Assembly (NCBI RefSeq): GCF_026107645.2
Contig: NZ_JAPCHV010000018.1
Span: 1 to 64,000 of the forward strand
DNA: 64,000 bases
Source: Flavobacterium sp. MFBS3-15
GTDB taxonomy: Bacteria > Bacteroidota > Bacteroidia > Flavobacteriales > Flavobacteriaceae
Direction: 5' to 3'
Below, one piece after another: positions 18,447 through 28,100 of the stretch. Position 1 is the first letter of the stretch. Each line of letters opens with the position of its first letter. The position numbers and the translations under genes were made by a program. Under the pieces are notes generated by a model, which was not told where the DNA came from, searched no databases, and saw only the letters and a program-made list of their open reading frames with translations.

Positions 18447-21400
18447 TTAGTTCATCATTATTTTCTTGGAGACAACCTGCCTGTCGGCAAAGGTCATTTT
18501 TACGATAACAACCTGTTGTGAAGTTTCGATATTAGAAGTCACGAACTCTTCGGCATTGATGTTGCTGTTCTCATAAAGTGTCCTGCCCAGCATGTCATAC
18601 ACCGTCACCGAACTTATTTCCTGTGGCGCTTTCATGCTTATCTGCTTGCCGTCACGGTATACAATGACATCTTTAGCATCAAGCACCGGTACAGTAGTCC
18701 CAAGCTCTTCCTCAGTAGCATATACAATTGTGAAACGATCGTTGAACGTGCCTATCTCACTTGAGAAGGTATAGTTCCCCTCCTTAATATTGTGGAAGTT
18801 GTTAGTCAGCGCATCTACAATATAAATATTCTGGTCACCTGTAAACAGGCCGTCAACATGGTCAAGCTCTAAAGTAAATGTCCCTGCAACTTCGGTATTG
18901 AACCCGAGCCTTACAACATCAGTATTCACAAACGGAGAACGTGCATTGATTGCCAGTTTCATTTCCTCTTCGCCTTCTGTAATTATCGATGAAAGGTTTA
19001 CATCGCCCCCGGAAAGTGAAGTACCGTCATAACCATCATCATAGCCCATAGTCGCATTTGAAGAATATCCTACAAGGATTTGAGAGAAGTTTTCAGCTTG
19101 TGGTCCTTTTACATTCAACCATAAGCGGCTCCAAAGATAAACTTCAGGCGTTTCGTCATTGTTGGCAGTGCGGAAGAAGTTCGCATAGTTCAAATCCATA
19201 CGCATGTTATTCCTGAACACAAGATCTTTATTCGCTCCTTTGGCCTTTACAATAAACCCTTGCCCTGCGTTAAGCACACCTACATTGGGTGCAATTTCAA
19301 ACGGGTTGCCAATAAGGTCATTATCTGCTGAAGATCCTCCAGGAGCCTGGTTTGCTGTATAGCCGGCCCTTGTGATTGTAGAGTAGCTGGACTGGGTAGA
19401 GTCATTGGTTTTCCTCCATACCCACAATGTACCGATTATATTATGGATGTTCGCATCGATGAATGCAGCTACGCTTATAGGAGATGGGTAAGGATTTCCT
19501 ACCGCATTAAAGCGGTGCGTTGCATCTAAATATTCCAATGGATAGTAAACATTACCATTGTTTGGCGTGCCTTCAAATACACCTGTCCATACGGTTGGCG
19601 TGGTAGGATGGTTGTTTGGCATACGGATAAGGAAGCTTTTTCCTTTTGTAAAAGTTGTCGAATAGCTATCTACAGATGAATACAGGTTGGTCGCATTCAC
19701 ATACTTATAAAACCTGTTATCAAGCGTGTTTGGCGAAAAGTCGTGCAGTGTCTGTGTGCCGGTTACCGGCGATGACCACAGGATATAGTCAAGCCTTTTA
19801 AGCTTAGAGCCGTTCCTTTTTACAATGACAGTACCAATATTTTGTGTATTTTCCGTTTGCATAAGATTACAGCTGCTTTCAAAAGTAAGCGATGAACCTT
19901 CTTCAACGTTTACATTGTGCGTTACATAAGCATTCGACTCGCTGATGAAGTTAACATTTGCGCCGTTTTCAACAAAAATTGAGCATGCATACATATCCTG
20001 CGAGAACGTTTTATCTGAACGGAAGATGACGTCTTTACCCGTTTCAGGAAGGCCGTTGCTCCAGGCGCCATTTTCCCATGTTGTAGATGTAGTACAGTAT
20101 ATACCTCCATCTGTTCCGGGCTCCGGAGTTGGTATTACCGATATACCGCCAAACTCGTCTGCGCCCACATCCGGTGTTGTGGTACTCCTTAGCTGGCCGT
20201 CTATATCTTTAGTTATCTCAGCGATAAACTGCCCTTTGTCATTCATCTCACCATTGTTTGTTGCAAGGTGAACATCGCCTGTAGCAACAAATACCGGGTC
20301 TATATTTATAGAATGAGAATCTTTATTATTGGCGTTAGCAGTATTATTCGTTGCATTAAGTGCAGATGTCCATCCGCCGAATGTTGATACAAAGTCTGGG
20401 TTATCAAACCATGTAAGGTTTACACCCTGCTGGTTGGCAATGTATCCTATCCTGTCGGCAGAATAATAATTATTATAGTCAAGGTGAGTGAAAATCGCAT
20501 TCAGGTTATCCACATCATTGTTTACCATGATGGCACACCTTCTGGTACCGGCATGTGTCTGATTGTTTACAAATATATTGTTCCTTACATCAAGGTTAGA
20601 GGCATTGCTGTTTACATATAGTGCAGCAGAATAGCCAACTTCCGTTTGATTTTTGGTAAGCACAACCGTGTTGTGGTAAATCCTGTACCCACCGCCATTG
20701 TCTACAATCATACCGAAACCGTTACTGTAGCCGCCACCGTTTCCTTTTGCCCTTGGGTCAAGGATATAGTTATTCGCTACAAGGATGTTTGAACTGGTGC
20801 TGGTTGAAGCAAGCACTATCCCGGCAAAGGTATTGGCGTCCGCAGTAAGCCTCTGAAGTTCTCTAAGGCTGTTTTTCGTGATAGATCCGTTAGTCGAATT
20901 ACCTTTCACATTGATACCACCGGATATAAGGTCTGCAGCAGTAGTAGTACGGTACAGGTTGTAAATCTGGTTTTCAGATACGGAGAAGTTAGATACGTTA
21001 TTCAGGGAAACCGGGAGTATTACCGATTCCTGGTTGTCTTCTGCGCCAAGGTCGTTCTGGAAAATGTTGACACCTGTAGTTACGTTGTTGGCATTACCCT
21101 GAACATATACACCTTGCTTAGTGTTTATAAAGTCGTTATCCCATACATAAAGATTGGCATTATTCCCATTTGCAAGCAGGGTAACATCAATATCCCTTCC
21201 ATTTTCAGAATTTGCATTTGAAATAGTATTGCGGCCCGCATAAATACCCATTGTATACAAGCCCTGCTGATTCCTGTAACCCTGCTTTAAGTTGGTATGC
21301 TTAATGGTAATATTTTCTGCGCCGTTGTTACCTTGCGCACCCAGCCATATACAGGCGCGGTTTCGGTAATCAATCGAGTTGTTATTAAATACTGTAAGGT

Positions 21401-23219
21401 TTCTTGTAGTACCGTTTACAGCGTTACTTCCGTCAAATATAATGTTATCAGCCCTATCCAGCTGGAATACGGTAGTAGCCTGGTAATTTGAACCATTAAC
21501 CCAAATATCATTAACCTGGATGGTTACATTTTTATAAGGGGCCGGTTTAAAAGTAACAGTATTATTGGTACTCGAACCGTTAAATTGATCGATTATTATC
21601 GGAAAACTCTCTCCTGTAGCGTTATTGTAATCATTATCTATCAAAAGGAAAGTTACAGGACAGGTAATGCCGTTAGCATTCAGGTGGTTTACAGCAGCAG
21701 TAATGGTTGTAAACTGCGGATAGGTATTTTGTACCGTTGTGCCAATAGCGTATGTACCGCACAGGGCACCTGTCATTGTAGGCTGCAGTACAGATATGCT
21801 TACAGTAGCCGTAGCCGTTGCGTTATAAGCATCTTTAGCCGTATAGGTAAATGAATCCGAGCCCATGTAGTTATTATCCGGAGTGTAAGTAAATTCATTG
21901 GTCAAAGGGTTCAGTGTTACAGAACCGTGGCTTGGGTTGCCTGCAAGGGTAACCAATGTAATTGTACTATTTCCGGCAACATCATTAGCAAGCGGGTTAA
22001 ATGTGATTGCAGTATTCTTAGCCGTAGAAATATTATCATTATTCGCCGTTACCCCAATAACATTCACAACAGAAACACTTACTGTAGCTTCGTTAGAAAG
22101 CTTGTTGTTGCTGTTTGTAACTTTATATTTGATGGTTGCCGTACCTGTAAAGGTAGTTGATGGCGTATACACGATATTGTTGCCAATAACCGCCGCACCA
22201 CCGGCACCCAGAGGCTGGGCCGTAATAGTGATTGTACTTAGTGTACCGCTACCGGCAACATCATTGTTAAGCACCAGAATGGTAACCGGCACATTTTTTC
22301 CAGTTGTAGCAGTGTCATTATTAGCCGTAGGGCTTGGGTAGGCATTTACTGTAACCGTATATGTTGACTCTGCAGAATAGCCACCTGTACCGTAAACCTT
22401 GTAACGAATTACTTTAGCACCTGTAGATGCGGTAGCCGTAAAGGTAATGCTGTTACCATTTATAGTAGCAGCACCTTCGCCCGCAGGAACAAATGGGGCA
22501 ATGATTTCTACATTTGTTAGCGTAGTGCCTGTAAAAATATCATTTGAGGTTACATCTCTGGTTACCGATGCACCTTCGAAAATCGCGTCTGTGTCAGGAA
22601 GAGGGCTTATACCCGCAGCGGAGGTTACTGTTCCCGTAAGGGTTGGCCCGTCGGCATTTCCTGTCGGATAGTTCATGCTCCTTAAAAAGTTCTTTGTATA
22701 ATATGTATCGGAGCAATCATACATATACACCCTGATCCTTAATGTTTCCGAAGGCATTACAACATAACCTGAAGGGAAATTCATCGTCAGATTTACATTT
22801 TGCTCGAGGTTCATTGACACTTCGTTCTGCGATGTTGCAGCATTAGTCAAATTAACCCACGTCGAGCCATTAACAGAAGCTTTCACCTGTAATTTCCTTG
22901 GTGCCTGCGATGATGAGTTGAGATTAATCTTAAATTGAGATGGATTGATTTTGAAACCAGAATGTGGAGCTGCAGTAAACTCCAAATACTTACTTTCAGT
23001 CAAAGTAGGATTTACAAGACCTTGGGTGTGCCATCCCATAAGAAGAAATCCAAAAGCTTCATTTTGATTTTCCTGTATAGATACTCCACCTGCTCCGGTA
23101 AAGGCGTAAGCATTCATATTGGAAGCTATTGAACCTGGTGTTTGATTTGTCCACTTTGCCAGCGTCTGCGAAACCGCAAGGCACGGCAATAGCATCAGAA
23201 AAAATAGTGCTTTTTTCAT
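18447..23219 (-). CDS. T9SS type A beta-helix surface protein, 1590 aa, intact
   Basis: The signal peptide is MKKALFFLMLLPCLAVSQ. After a discoidin-like N-terminal beta-sandwich come three cadherin/Ig-like segments, each with a motif like ANNDTATTGKNVPVTI and LNNDVAG (about residues 215-480). A right-handed parallel beta-helix region follows (~485-1020; repeated asparagine-rich turns such as NIIFDGSNAVNGTTRNLTV). The ~450-aa C-terminal module shared with two neighbours comes next (KRLDYILWSSPVTGTQTL, NAVGNPYPSPISV, LNAGQGFIVKAKG). The sorting domain ends VVSKKIMMN. It should be exported by T9SS and attached to the surface. Beta-helix plus Ig-like modules suggest polysaccharide or surface binding, but no catalytic residues are recognised. 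It is the only intact member of the array at 13-23 kb and has two 3' cassettes. Confidence 0.95.
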   Translation of the reverse strand: MKKALFFLMLLPCLAVSQTLAKWTNQTPGSIASNMNAYAFTGAGGVSIQENQNEAFGFLLMGWHTQGLVNPTLTESKYLEFTAAPHSGFKINPSQFKINLNSSSQAPRKLQVKASVNGSTWVNLTNAATSQNEVSMNLEQNVNLTMNFPSGYVVMPSETLRIRVYMYDCSDTYYTKNFLRSMNYPTGNADGPTLTGTVTSAAGISPLPDTDAIFEGASVTRDVTSNDIFTGTTLTNVEIIAPFVPAGEGAATINGNSITFTATASTGAKVIRYKVYGTGGYSAESTYTVTVNAYPSPTANNDTATTGKNVPVTILVLNNDVAGSGTLSTITITAQPLGAGGAAVIGNNIVYTPSTTFTGTATIKYKVTNSNNKLSNEATVSVSVVNVIGVTANNDNISTAKNTAITFNPLANDVAGNSTITLVTLAGNPSHGSVTLNPLTNEFTYTPDNNYMGSDSFTYTAKDAYNATATATVSISVLQPTMTGALCGTYAIGTTVQNTYPQFTTITAAVNHLNANGITCPVTFLLIDNDYNNATGESFPIIIDQFNGSSTNNTVTFKPAPYKNVTIQVNDIWVNGSNYQATTVFQLDRADNIIFDGSNAVNGTTRNLTVFNNNSIDYRNRACIWLGAQGNNGAENITIKHTNLKQGYRNQQGLYTMGIYAGRNTISNANSENGRDIDVTLLANGNNANLYVWDNDFINTKQGVYVQGNANNVTTGVNIFQNDLGAEDNQESVILPVSLNNVSNFSVSENQIYNLYRTTTAADLISGGINVKGNSTNGSITKNSLRELQRLTADANTFAGIVLASTSTSSNILVANNYILDPRAKGNGGGYSNGFGMIVDNGGGYRIYHNTVVLTKNQTEVGYSAALYVNSNASNLDVRNNIFVNNQTHAGTRRCAIMVNNDVDNLNAIFTHLDYNNYYSADRIGYIANQQGVNLTWFDNPDFVSTFGGWTSALNATNNTANANNKDSHSINIDPVFVATGDVHLATNNGEMNDKGQFIAEITKDIDGQLRSTTTPDVGADEFGGISVIPTPEPGTDGGIYCTTSTTWENGAWSNGLPETGKDVIFRSDKTFSQDMYACSIFVENGANVNFISESNAYVTHNVNVEEGSSLTFESSCNLMQTENTQNIGTVIVKRNGSKLKRLDYILWSSPVTGTQTLHDFSPNTLDNRFYKYVNATNLYSSVDSYSTTFTKGKSFLIRMPNNHPTTPTVWTGVFEGTPNNGNVYYPLEYLDATHRFNAVGNPYPSPISVAAFIDANIHNIIGTLWVWRKTNDSTQSSYSTITRAGYTANQAPGGSSADNDLIGNPFEIAPNVGVLNAGQGFIVKAKGANKDLVFRNNMRMDLNYANFFRTANNDETPEVYLWSRLWLNVKGPQAENFSQILVGYSSNATMGYDDGYDGTSLSGGDVNLSSIITEGEEEMKLAINARSPFVNTDVVRLGFNTEVAGTFTLELDHVDGLFTGDQNIYIVDALTNNFHNIKEGNYTFSSEIGTFNDRFTIVYATEEELGTTVPVLDAKDVIVYRDGKQISMKAPQEISSVTVYDMLGRTLYENSNINAEEFVTSNIETSQQVVIVKMTFADRQVVSKKIMMN

Positions 23220-23280
23220 AGTAGTAATGTTTTTAATTTTAGGCAGTTATGGGGGCATAACTGATTTTTGGTTGCGGGTG

Positions 23281-23288
23281 CAAATGTA
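23281..23288 (-). promoter_or_regulatory. -7 promoter element of the intact T9SS gene
   Basis: TACATTTG on the minus strand, followed by GCACCCGCAACC, 61 bases upstream of the start codon. It is comparable in sequence and position to that of the broken paralogue. Confidence 0.5.
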
Positions 23289-23537
23289 CAACAATTCTTG
23301 TTTATTAAAAAAAATATTTTTCTTGATTTTAGGATAATTTTAAGACTTGTGTTCTTGCCGAAGAACCATCTTTTTTTAATGATGGTGTCCAGGATTTCAT
23401 CTTGAAAATATCAAAATGTATGAGGATCGGAGAAGAATAAGATGTGGGGGCAGCATCTTATTTCAGGGAGTAACTTTCGTTATTTGGGGGCTCGAAAATT
23501 ATCTTTAAACAGTGTTAAATGTTTCATAATAGCAAAT

Positions 23538-23594
23538 AGTAATGTTTTAGTGGTTGCTCAATCCAACTCCGTGCAGGGGGAATGCAAGGAGTTG
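23538..23594 (+). repeat. 3' cassette in opposite orientation
   Basis: On the plus strand TAATGTTTTAGT is followed by TT...ATCC and a CAACTCC...GGAGTTG hairpin. This matches the layout of the minus-strand cassettes at 17.2 and 18.2 kb. No plus-strand gene precedes it, so it may mark a lost gene or an inverted segment. Confidence 0.55.
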
Positions 23595-23797
23595 ATTTCT
23601 GTGGCAAAGTAACTATATAATTTCCAAATATTAACAAAATTTTAATAGACAAAGTATAGACAAAAAAAACTTTTCACACCTTGTATTTGCTAAAAATCAG
23701 CTATTTATAGATAAAAACCTATTTATATAGACAAAAACCATAGACAAGAAGCGCAATCTTGCACCTCTTTATATTAACTGAATGTTTGAGAGTATTT

Positions 23798-25639
23798 TTA
23801 AATCCCGGAGAGTGTTTTTTCAAATTCAGCATCGTCAGGAATACCCATTTTCTTTTTTATGCGGTATTTTTTTGTCGTAGCGCTTTCAGGAGATATCTGG
23901 AGGAGCTGTGCAATTTCTTTATTCGATAAGTTAAGCTTGAGTAACGAACAAAACTCTATATCATTTCGCGTAAGGTTCGCGTAACGCAACAAAAGCGATT
24001 GCCCAAAATCAGGATGCAGCGCATTGAACCTTGTTTCGAACTGCTTTAAATAATCCTTTTGCTTCATTAAACCCTCGAGTTCTTTTCTGGCACCTGCTAC
24101 TGTCCGGATGTTTCCATCATCAAAATGCAATACTATCTGTTGGAGGCTGCCCTGATAGCTGGCCATTTTTAATGCTGAGGATGCAAGCTCCCTCTCCTTT
24201 TCCAATATTATTTCCTTTTGGGCATTTGTAAGTTCCTTTTCATGTTCATGCTGCTTTAAAAGCAAAGCTCTTTCGTTATCTGCCCTCTTTAACTGTTCCC
24301 TGTGCAGCCTGGACCTTAACCATTGGCTCCTGGCAAACAGCAATATTATCACTATGATGCCAAAGCTCACCGCAATGTACACATACATAAGCACCCTTTC
24401 TGCTTCACGTTCTTTTTGCAGACCCAGGTTTTTAGCCTTGAGGGCACTGTTCTTTTCACGCTGCAATTGGGCCTGGAACCTCGCCTGCATTTCGGACGAA
24501 TATTTTCCGGCATCAGCCTTTGAAATGGAATCCTTAACTTTTATAGCCCGCACCAGTCCGGCAATAGCCTCTTTGCCATTGTTAGTCTTACTAAAAGTTT
24601 CTGCCGCGGCGACATCAAACCTCACCTTGTCTTCCCGGTTCACATTATTAAATACAGGAAGCGACCTTACAAGCTTTATTACCCTCAACGCTTCGTTATA
24701 ATCTTCTTTCATGTTGAGCACCTCAATATATTCCGCGGCAATAAGCACCGAATTTAATGAGTTTGATCCCGTGAGGATATCAACGGCAAACTTATAATTC
24801 TTGCCTGCGCCTTTCAGGTCGCCTTTTGCCTTTGCGATATTGCCCAGCTTGGAGTAGGCTATTGCAAGGTGGCCGGGATTTTTGAGCTCTTTGAGCCGTC
24901 CGATGGCTTCGCGGAGTGCTTTTTCAGCTTTATTGGGCTCACTAAGATGAAGCAGCGCCTCTGCATAGTTTATAAGGGTTATAGTATAGTTCATTATATC
25001 CTTTTGAGACATAAAGGACTTAAGGCAATCTTCATACAGGTCCCTGGCAAAAGTAAAATTCTCCATCTTCAGGTAAATATTTGCCAGCTTTTGGGTAGAT
25101 GAAGTCAGTGTAGGCGACTTTTGCTGCTTTAGTATCTCAATACTTTTTAAAGAATATTCAACTGCCTTGTCATAATTGAGCATAAACTGGTAATTGGACG
25201 ACATATTACCATATATAATAGCCTCCTTATCCTTTAGGCCAAGCCGTTTGCAAATTTCCAGCGCTTCGCTAAGGCATCGGAAAGACTCCTCATACATACC
25301 CCTGTTTCTGTAGTCTACAGAAAAATTCATCAGTGGCATCGTCCGTATTTTAGGATAGCTCTTTAAATAGGCCAACGCCCTTTTATAATGGACCTCCGAA
25401 GAATCCAGCTGCCCCATATGGCTGAAGTAAATGCCATAAATGTTATGGACAGTCCCACGAATGGAATCATGAAGGTCTTTCCTTTCAAGTATCTCATCTA
25501 TAATGATCCGTGTACTGTCCGGCGAAGAGAATATATGCTTTTTAATCCTGGCTTCGGCAGCTTTATAATCAAAAGGCTCCTGCCCGAATCCAATCAGCGG
25601 AATAAAAAGAGATAACAGCAGGATTGCACGGTAAAGCAT
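23798..25639 (-). CDS. Membrane-anchored TPR protein with C-terminal LuxR-type helix-turn-helix (copy 1)
   Basis: The start was placed at 25639 (MLYRAILLLSLFIPLIGFGQ) because it opens a signal peptide and sits one base after the upstream gene's stop. The longer frame to 25756 overlaps that gene. The 613-aa product has about six TPR-like helix pairs (~45-370), a transmembrane segment (YVYIAVSFGIIVIILLFARS), and a coiled-coil stretch rich in Glu/Lys. The C-terminal DNA-binding domain contains NDIEFCSLLKLNLSNKEIAQ and SPESATTKKYRIKKK. The TPR part should lie in the periplasm and the HTH in the cytoplasm, i.e. a one-piece membrane-bound transcription regulator that senses through protein-protein contacts. 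It is a tandem paralogue of 25641-27482, of the same length (613 aa). Confidence 0.9.
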   Translation of the reverse strand: MLYRAILLLSLFIPLIGFGQEPFDYKAAEARIKKHIFSSPDSTRIIIDEILERKDLHDSIRGTVHNIYGIYFSHMGQLDSSEVHYKRALAYLKSYPKIRTMPLMNFSVDYRNRGMYEESFRCLSEALEICKRLGLKDKEAIIYGNMSSNYQFMLNYDKAVEYSLKSIEILKQQKSPTLTSSTQKLANIYLKMENFTFARDLYEDCLKSFMSQKDIMNYTITLINYAEALLHLSEPNKAEKALREAIGRLKELKNPGHLAIAYSKLGNIAKAKGDLKGAGKNYKFAVDILTGSNSLNSVLIAAEYIEVLNMKEDYNEALRVIKLVRSLPVFNNVNREDKVRFDVAAAETFSKTNNGKEAIAGLVRAIKVKDSISKADAGKYSSEMQARFQAQLQREKNSALKAKNLGLQKEREAERVLMYVYIAVSFGIIVIILLFARSQWLRSRLHREQLKRADNERALLLKQHEHEKELTNAQKEIILEKERELASSALKMASYQGSLQQIVLHFDDGNIRTVAGARKELEGLMKQKDYLKQFETRFNALHPDFGQSLLLRYANLTRNDIEFCSLLKLNLSNKEIAQLLQISPESATTKKYRIKKKMGIPDDAEFEKTLSGI

Positions 25640-25640
25640 A

Positions 25641-27482
25641 TTATATTTCCATAAGGAGTTTCTCAAAGTCGGCATCATCATTAATATCCATCTTCTTTTT
25701 GATACGGTATTTTTTGGTAATGGCACTTTCATGTGAGATCTGCAGCAAGGATGCAATCTCTTTATTGGAAAGATTAAGCTTCAATAAAGAACAAAATTCA
25801 ATATCATTTTTGGTGAGTTTTTCAAAGCGGTTGGTAAGCGTGTTGCTAAATTCAGGATGCAGGGTATTAAACCTGGTTTCAAACTGCTTCCAGTAGTCTT
25901 TTTGCTTAATGATGCCCTGCAAATCTTTTTTCACCTCTGTAACTTTTGTGTAAATATTCGATTCGCACTTATCAATGATCTGGTTGATGCCGTCCTGGTA
26001 ATTGGCCATTCGCAATGCGCTCGAGGTGAGTTCTCTTTGCTTTTCTTCAATAATTTCTTTTTGGGCATTGGTAAGCTCCTGCTCATACTGGTGCTGTTGC
26101 CTAATCATATTCTTCTCAGATTCTACCAATCTCAATTCTTCCTTTTGAAGTTTTGCCTTCAGCCAATAACCCCTTAAAAACAGCAATATAAGCACGATAA
26201 TGGCTATGCTTACCAAGACATATAACATCATCAGGTTCTTTTCCGACTCCATGGTAGCCTGCAGTACGCGGTTGTTTGCCTCCAGTGCTACATTTTTTTC
26301 GCGTTGCAGCTCAGTTTGGAATTTTGCCTGTATTTCTTCTACAGCGCTCTGTTGCTCCTGGTCCGCAATCGAATCCATTATGGCAATGGTTTGCTGGTAA
26401 GCCTTAATTGCTTCTTTATCATTATTAGTCCCTTTATAGGTATCGGCGGCGGCATTTTTATATACCATGCGGTCCTGAAGGTTCGCGTTGTTGAATTTTT
26501 TGAGTTTCTCTACCAAAGCGATCACTTCCATCGACTTTTTATAATTTCCGCCTTTATTCAGCAGGTTGACGTATTCGCCCGCTATGCGCACTACCCTTCC
26601 CGAACCCGAAGGCACAAGGTAATCCATTGCTTTTTGGAATGAAGCAACGCCTTTCTCATAATGTCCCAAAGCGTTTTCAAGGTTTCCAATTTTAGAGTAG
26701 CAAATACCTATCATTTCCTTATCGCCAAATGGCTCAAGGCCCACGACTGCCTCCGAAAGCGATTTTTGTGCACCCACCATGTCATTCACCTGTATTTGTG
26801 CCTCGCCAAGGTTCATCAGGGTCATGTAATAATTCTTGGCCATGCCCCCTGCCTTGAATTCAGCGAGGCATTCCCTATACAGATCAATTGCAAATGGGTA
26901 ATTCTCTTTCGCCAGGTAGGTATTGGCCAGTTTTTGCTTTATGGCTACAAGCTGCTTGGTATTTTTTTCTGCTTTAAGTATTTTTATTGCCTTCAGCAGC
27001 AGGTCAATCGACTTGTCATACTCCAGCATGTAGTTATAGTTGGAAGCCAGTTCCCCGTAGGCCATCGCCACGCCCACATTGTTATTTTCTTTTTTATGAA
27101 GCTCCAGCGCCTCTTCAATAAGGTTTATTGCCGCATTGTAATCCGCCTTATTACGGTAGCCAATGGACATATTCATCAGGCTCCGGGCTTTATTCCTTGG
27201 GTAACGGTTAAGATAGGTGAGTGATTTTTTTGTGTAGTAAATGAGCGAGTCAGAGTTGCCTTTCATCCCAAAATACATACCATAGATATTATAGGTATTG
27301 CCGTATATCGTATCATGTGCACCTTTTTGGGCAAGTGTCCTTTTAATGATGGTTAGTGCACTGTCAGGTTTCGAATAAATCAGCTTCCTGGCATCCATTT
27401 CGGCTTTTTTGAAATCATAGTGCTGCGCAAGGGCTGCCGTACTCAGTAAGAAAAAAAGGAATGGGAGAATTCTTTTAGCCAT
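25641..27482 (-). CDS. Membrane-anchored TPR protein with C-terminal LuxR-type helix-turn-helix (copy 2)
   Basis: The start at 27482 gives MAKRILPFLFFLLSTAALAQ, a clean signal peptide; an upstream Met at 27536 would hide it and would overlap the promoter. The 613-aa layout is the same as its downstream twin. TPR repeats cover ~40-370 (KKSLTYLNRYPRNKARSLM, KENNNVGVAMAYGELASNY), with a transmembrane segment (LMMLYVLVSIAIIVLILLFL) near 390. A charged coiled coil then leads to an HTH with NDIEFCSLLKLNLSNKEIAS and HESAITKKYRIKKK near the end. It probably forms an operon with the second copy (1-base gap). A -33/-7 promoter lies 42 bases upstream. The target genes are unknown; the neighbouring surface-protein genes are an obvious guess but only a guess. 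Confidence 0.9.
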   Translation of the reverse strand: MAKRILPFLFFLLSTAALAQHYDFKKAEMDARKLIYSKPDSALTIIKRTLAQKGAHDTIYGNTYNIYGMYFGMKGNSDSLIYYTKKSLTYLNRYPRNKARSLMNMSIGYRNKADYNAAINLIEEALELHKKENNNVGVAMAYGELASNYNYMLEYDKSIDLLLKAIKILKAEKNTKQLVAIKQKLANTYLAKENYPFAIDLYRECLAEFKAGGMAKNYYMTLMNLGEAQIQVNDMVGAQKSLSEAVVGLEPFGDKEMIGICYSKIGNLENALGHYEKGVASFQKAMDYLVPSGSGRVVRIAGEYVNLLNKGGNYKKSMEVIALVEKLKKFNNANLQDRMVYKNAAADTYKGTNNDKEAIKAYQQTIAIMDSIADQEQQSAVEEIQAKFQTELQREKNVALEANNRVLQATMESEKNLMMLYVLVSIAIIVLILLFLRGYWLKAKLQKEELRLVESEKNMIRQQHQYEQELTNAQKEIIEEKQRELTSSALRMANYQDGINQIIDKCESNIYTKVTEVKKDLQGIIKQKDYWKQFETRFNTLHPEFSNTLTNRFEKLTKNDIEFCSLLKLNLSNKEIASLLQISHESAITKKYRIKKKMDINDDADFEKLLMEI

Positions 27483-27524
27483 AGTCTCAGCTTTAATATT
27501 CGTTATGTCATTTTTGGCTACAGT

Positions 27525-27554
27525 CAAATTTAACAAATATTTATGAAATGCAAA
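27525..27554 (-). promoter_or_regulatory. Promoter of the TPR/HTH regulator pair
   Basis: On the minus strand TTTG (27554-27551), 18 bases, then TAAATTTG (27532-27525). Both the boxes and the spacing fit the Bacteroidota housekeeping consensus. It lies 42 bases before the start at 27482. Confidence 0.6.
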
Positions 27555-27574
27555 ATATCTAATTATTAATTATT

Positions 27575-28039
27575 TCAGACAGCATTATAAACTTTATCCA
27601 GCACCAAATGAGTTTCATAACCCTTCCTTAAAAGAAAATCCATCACTTTTTTTTTCTTCTTTTGCAGGCTTTTTTCAACACTTGCTTCCCATTCTTTCTC
27701 GAAAAGCCTCTCAAAGCTTTCCAGATATTCCTCCTCGCGTATTTCCCTGAGTGCTTTATTTATATTATAAATAGAAATGTCTCTCGCTTTCAGTTCATTT
27801 ACAATCCTGGTGCGTCCCCATTGCTTTATCCTGAACTTTCCACGCGCAAAAGCACACGCAAAGCGTTCTTCATTCAAAAAATCATTATCGATTAGGTGTA
27901 CCACAATGGCATCAATAGCCTGCGGGATCATGTTCAGGCTCCTGAGTTTTTGTATAACCTCCCCATGGCATCGCTCCTGGTAAGCACAATAATGCTCCAG
28001 TTTTTTCTTTGCTTCATCTACCGTGTACGATTTATACAT
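27575..28039 (-). CDS. recX: Regulatory protein RecX
   Basis: The 154-aa product has the three-helix-repeat RecX pattern. It opens with a TVDEAKKKLEHYCAYQERCH segment (the typical A-x-x-x-L-x-x-R start in Bacteroidota form). LNEERFACAFARGKFRIKQWGRTRI is the family core, where WG-x-x-R-I is conserved. A final repeat ends VMDFLLRKGYETHLVL. RecX binds RecA filaments and limits their growth during recombination and SOS. An alternative Met five codons upstream (28054) is possible; the later one was chosen because homologues begin close to the YTVDEA segment. recA is not in the window. It is preceded by the JmjC gene on the same strand but separated by a terminator. Confidence 0.93.
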   Translation of the reverse strand: MYKSYTVDEAKKKLEHYCAYQERCHGEVIQKLRSLNMIPQAIDAIVVHLIDNDFLNEERFACAFARGKFRIKQWGRTRIVNELKARDISIYNINKALREIREEEYLESFERLFEKEWEASVEKSLQKKKKKVMDFLLRKGYETHLVLDKVYNAV

Positions 28040-28070
28040 TGCCTTCAGCTGCATTTTGCAATGTAAAGAT

Positions 28071-28100
28071 AAAAGAAATCCCGCTAAAATAGCGGGATCA
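28071..28100 (-). terminator. Terminator overlapping the JmjC gene stop codon
   Basis: On the minus strand the TGA stop is part of a 9-bp stem, ATCCCGCTA/TAGCGGGAT with a 3-base loop, followed by TTCTTTTAT. Confidence 0.85.

Larger units (their letters stand above)
23220..23797. other. 578-base intergenic region between the T9SS array and the regulator pair
   Basis: It contains the promoter element of the 23219 gene, an inverted copy of the 3' cassette (23538-23594) and long AT-rich stretches. No gene is supported on either strand. Confidence 0.6.

Noticed and set aside
25640..25756. N-terminal extension of the downstream TPR/HTH gene
   Set aside because: It overlaps the HTH end of the upstream paralogue in another frame and masks a clean signal peptide. 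The internal Met one base after the upstream stop is better.
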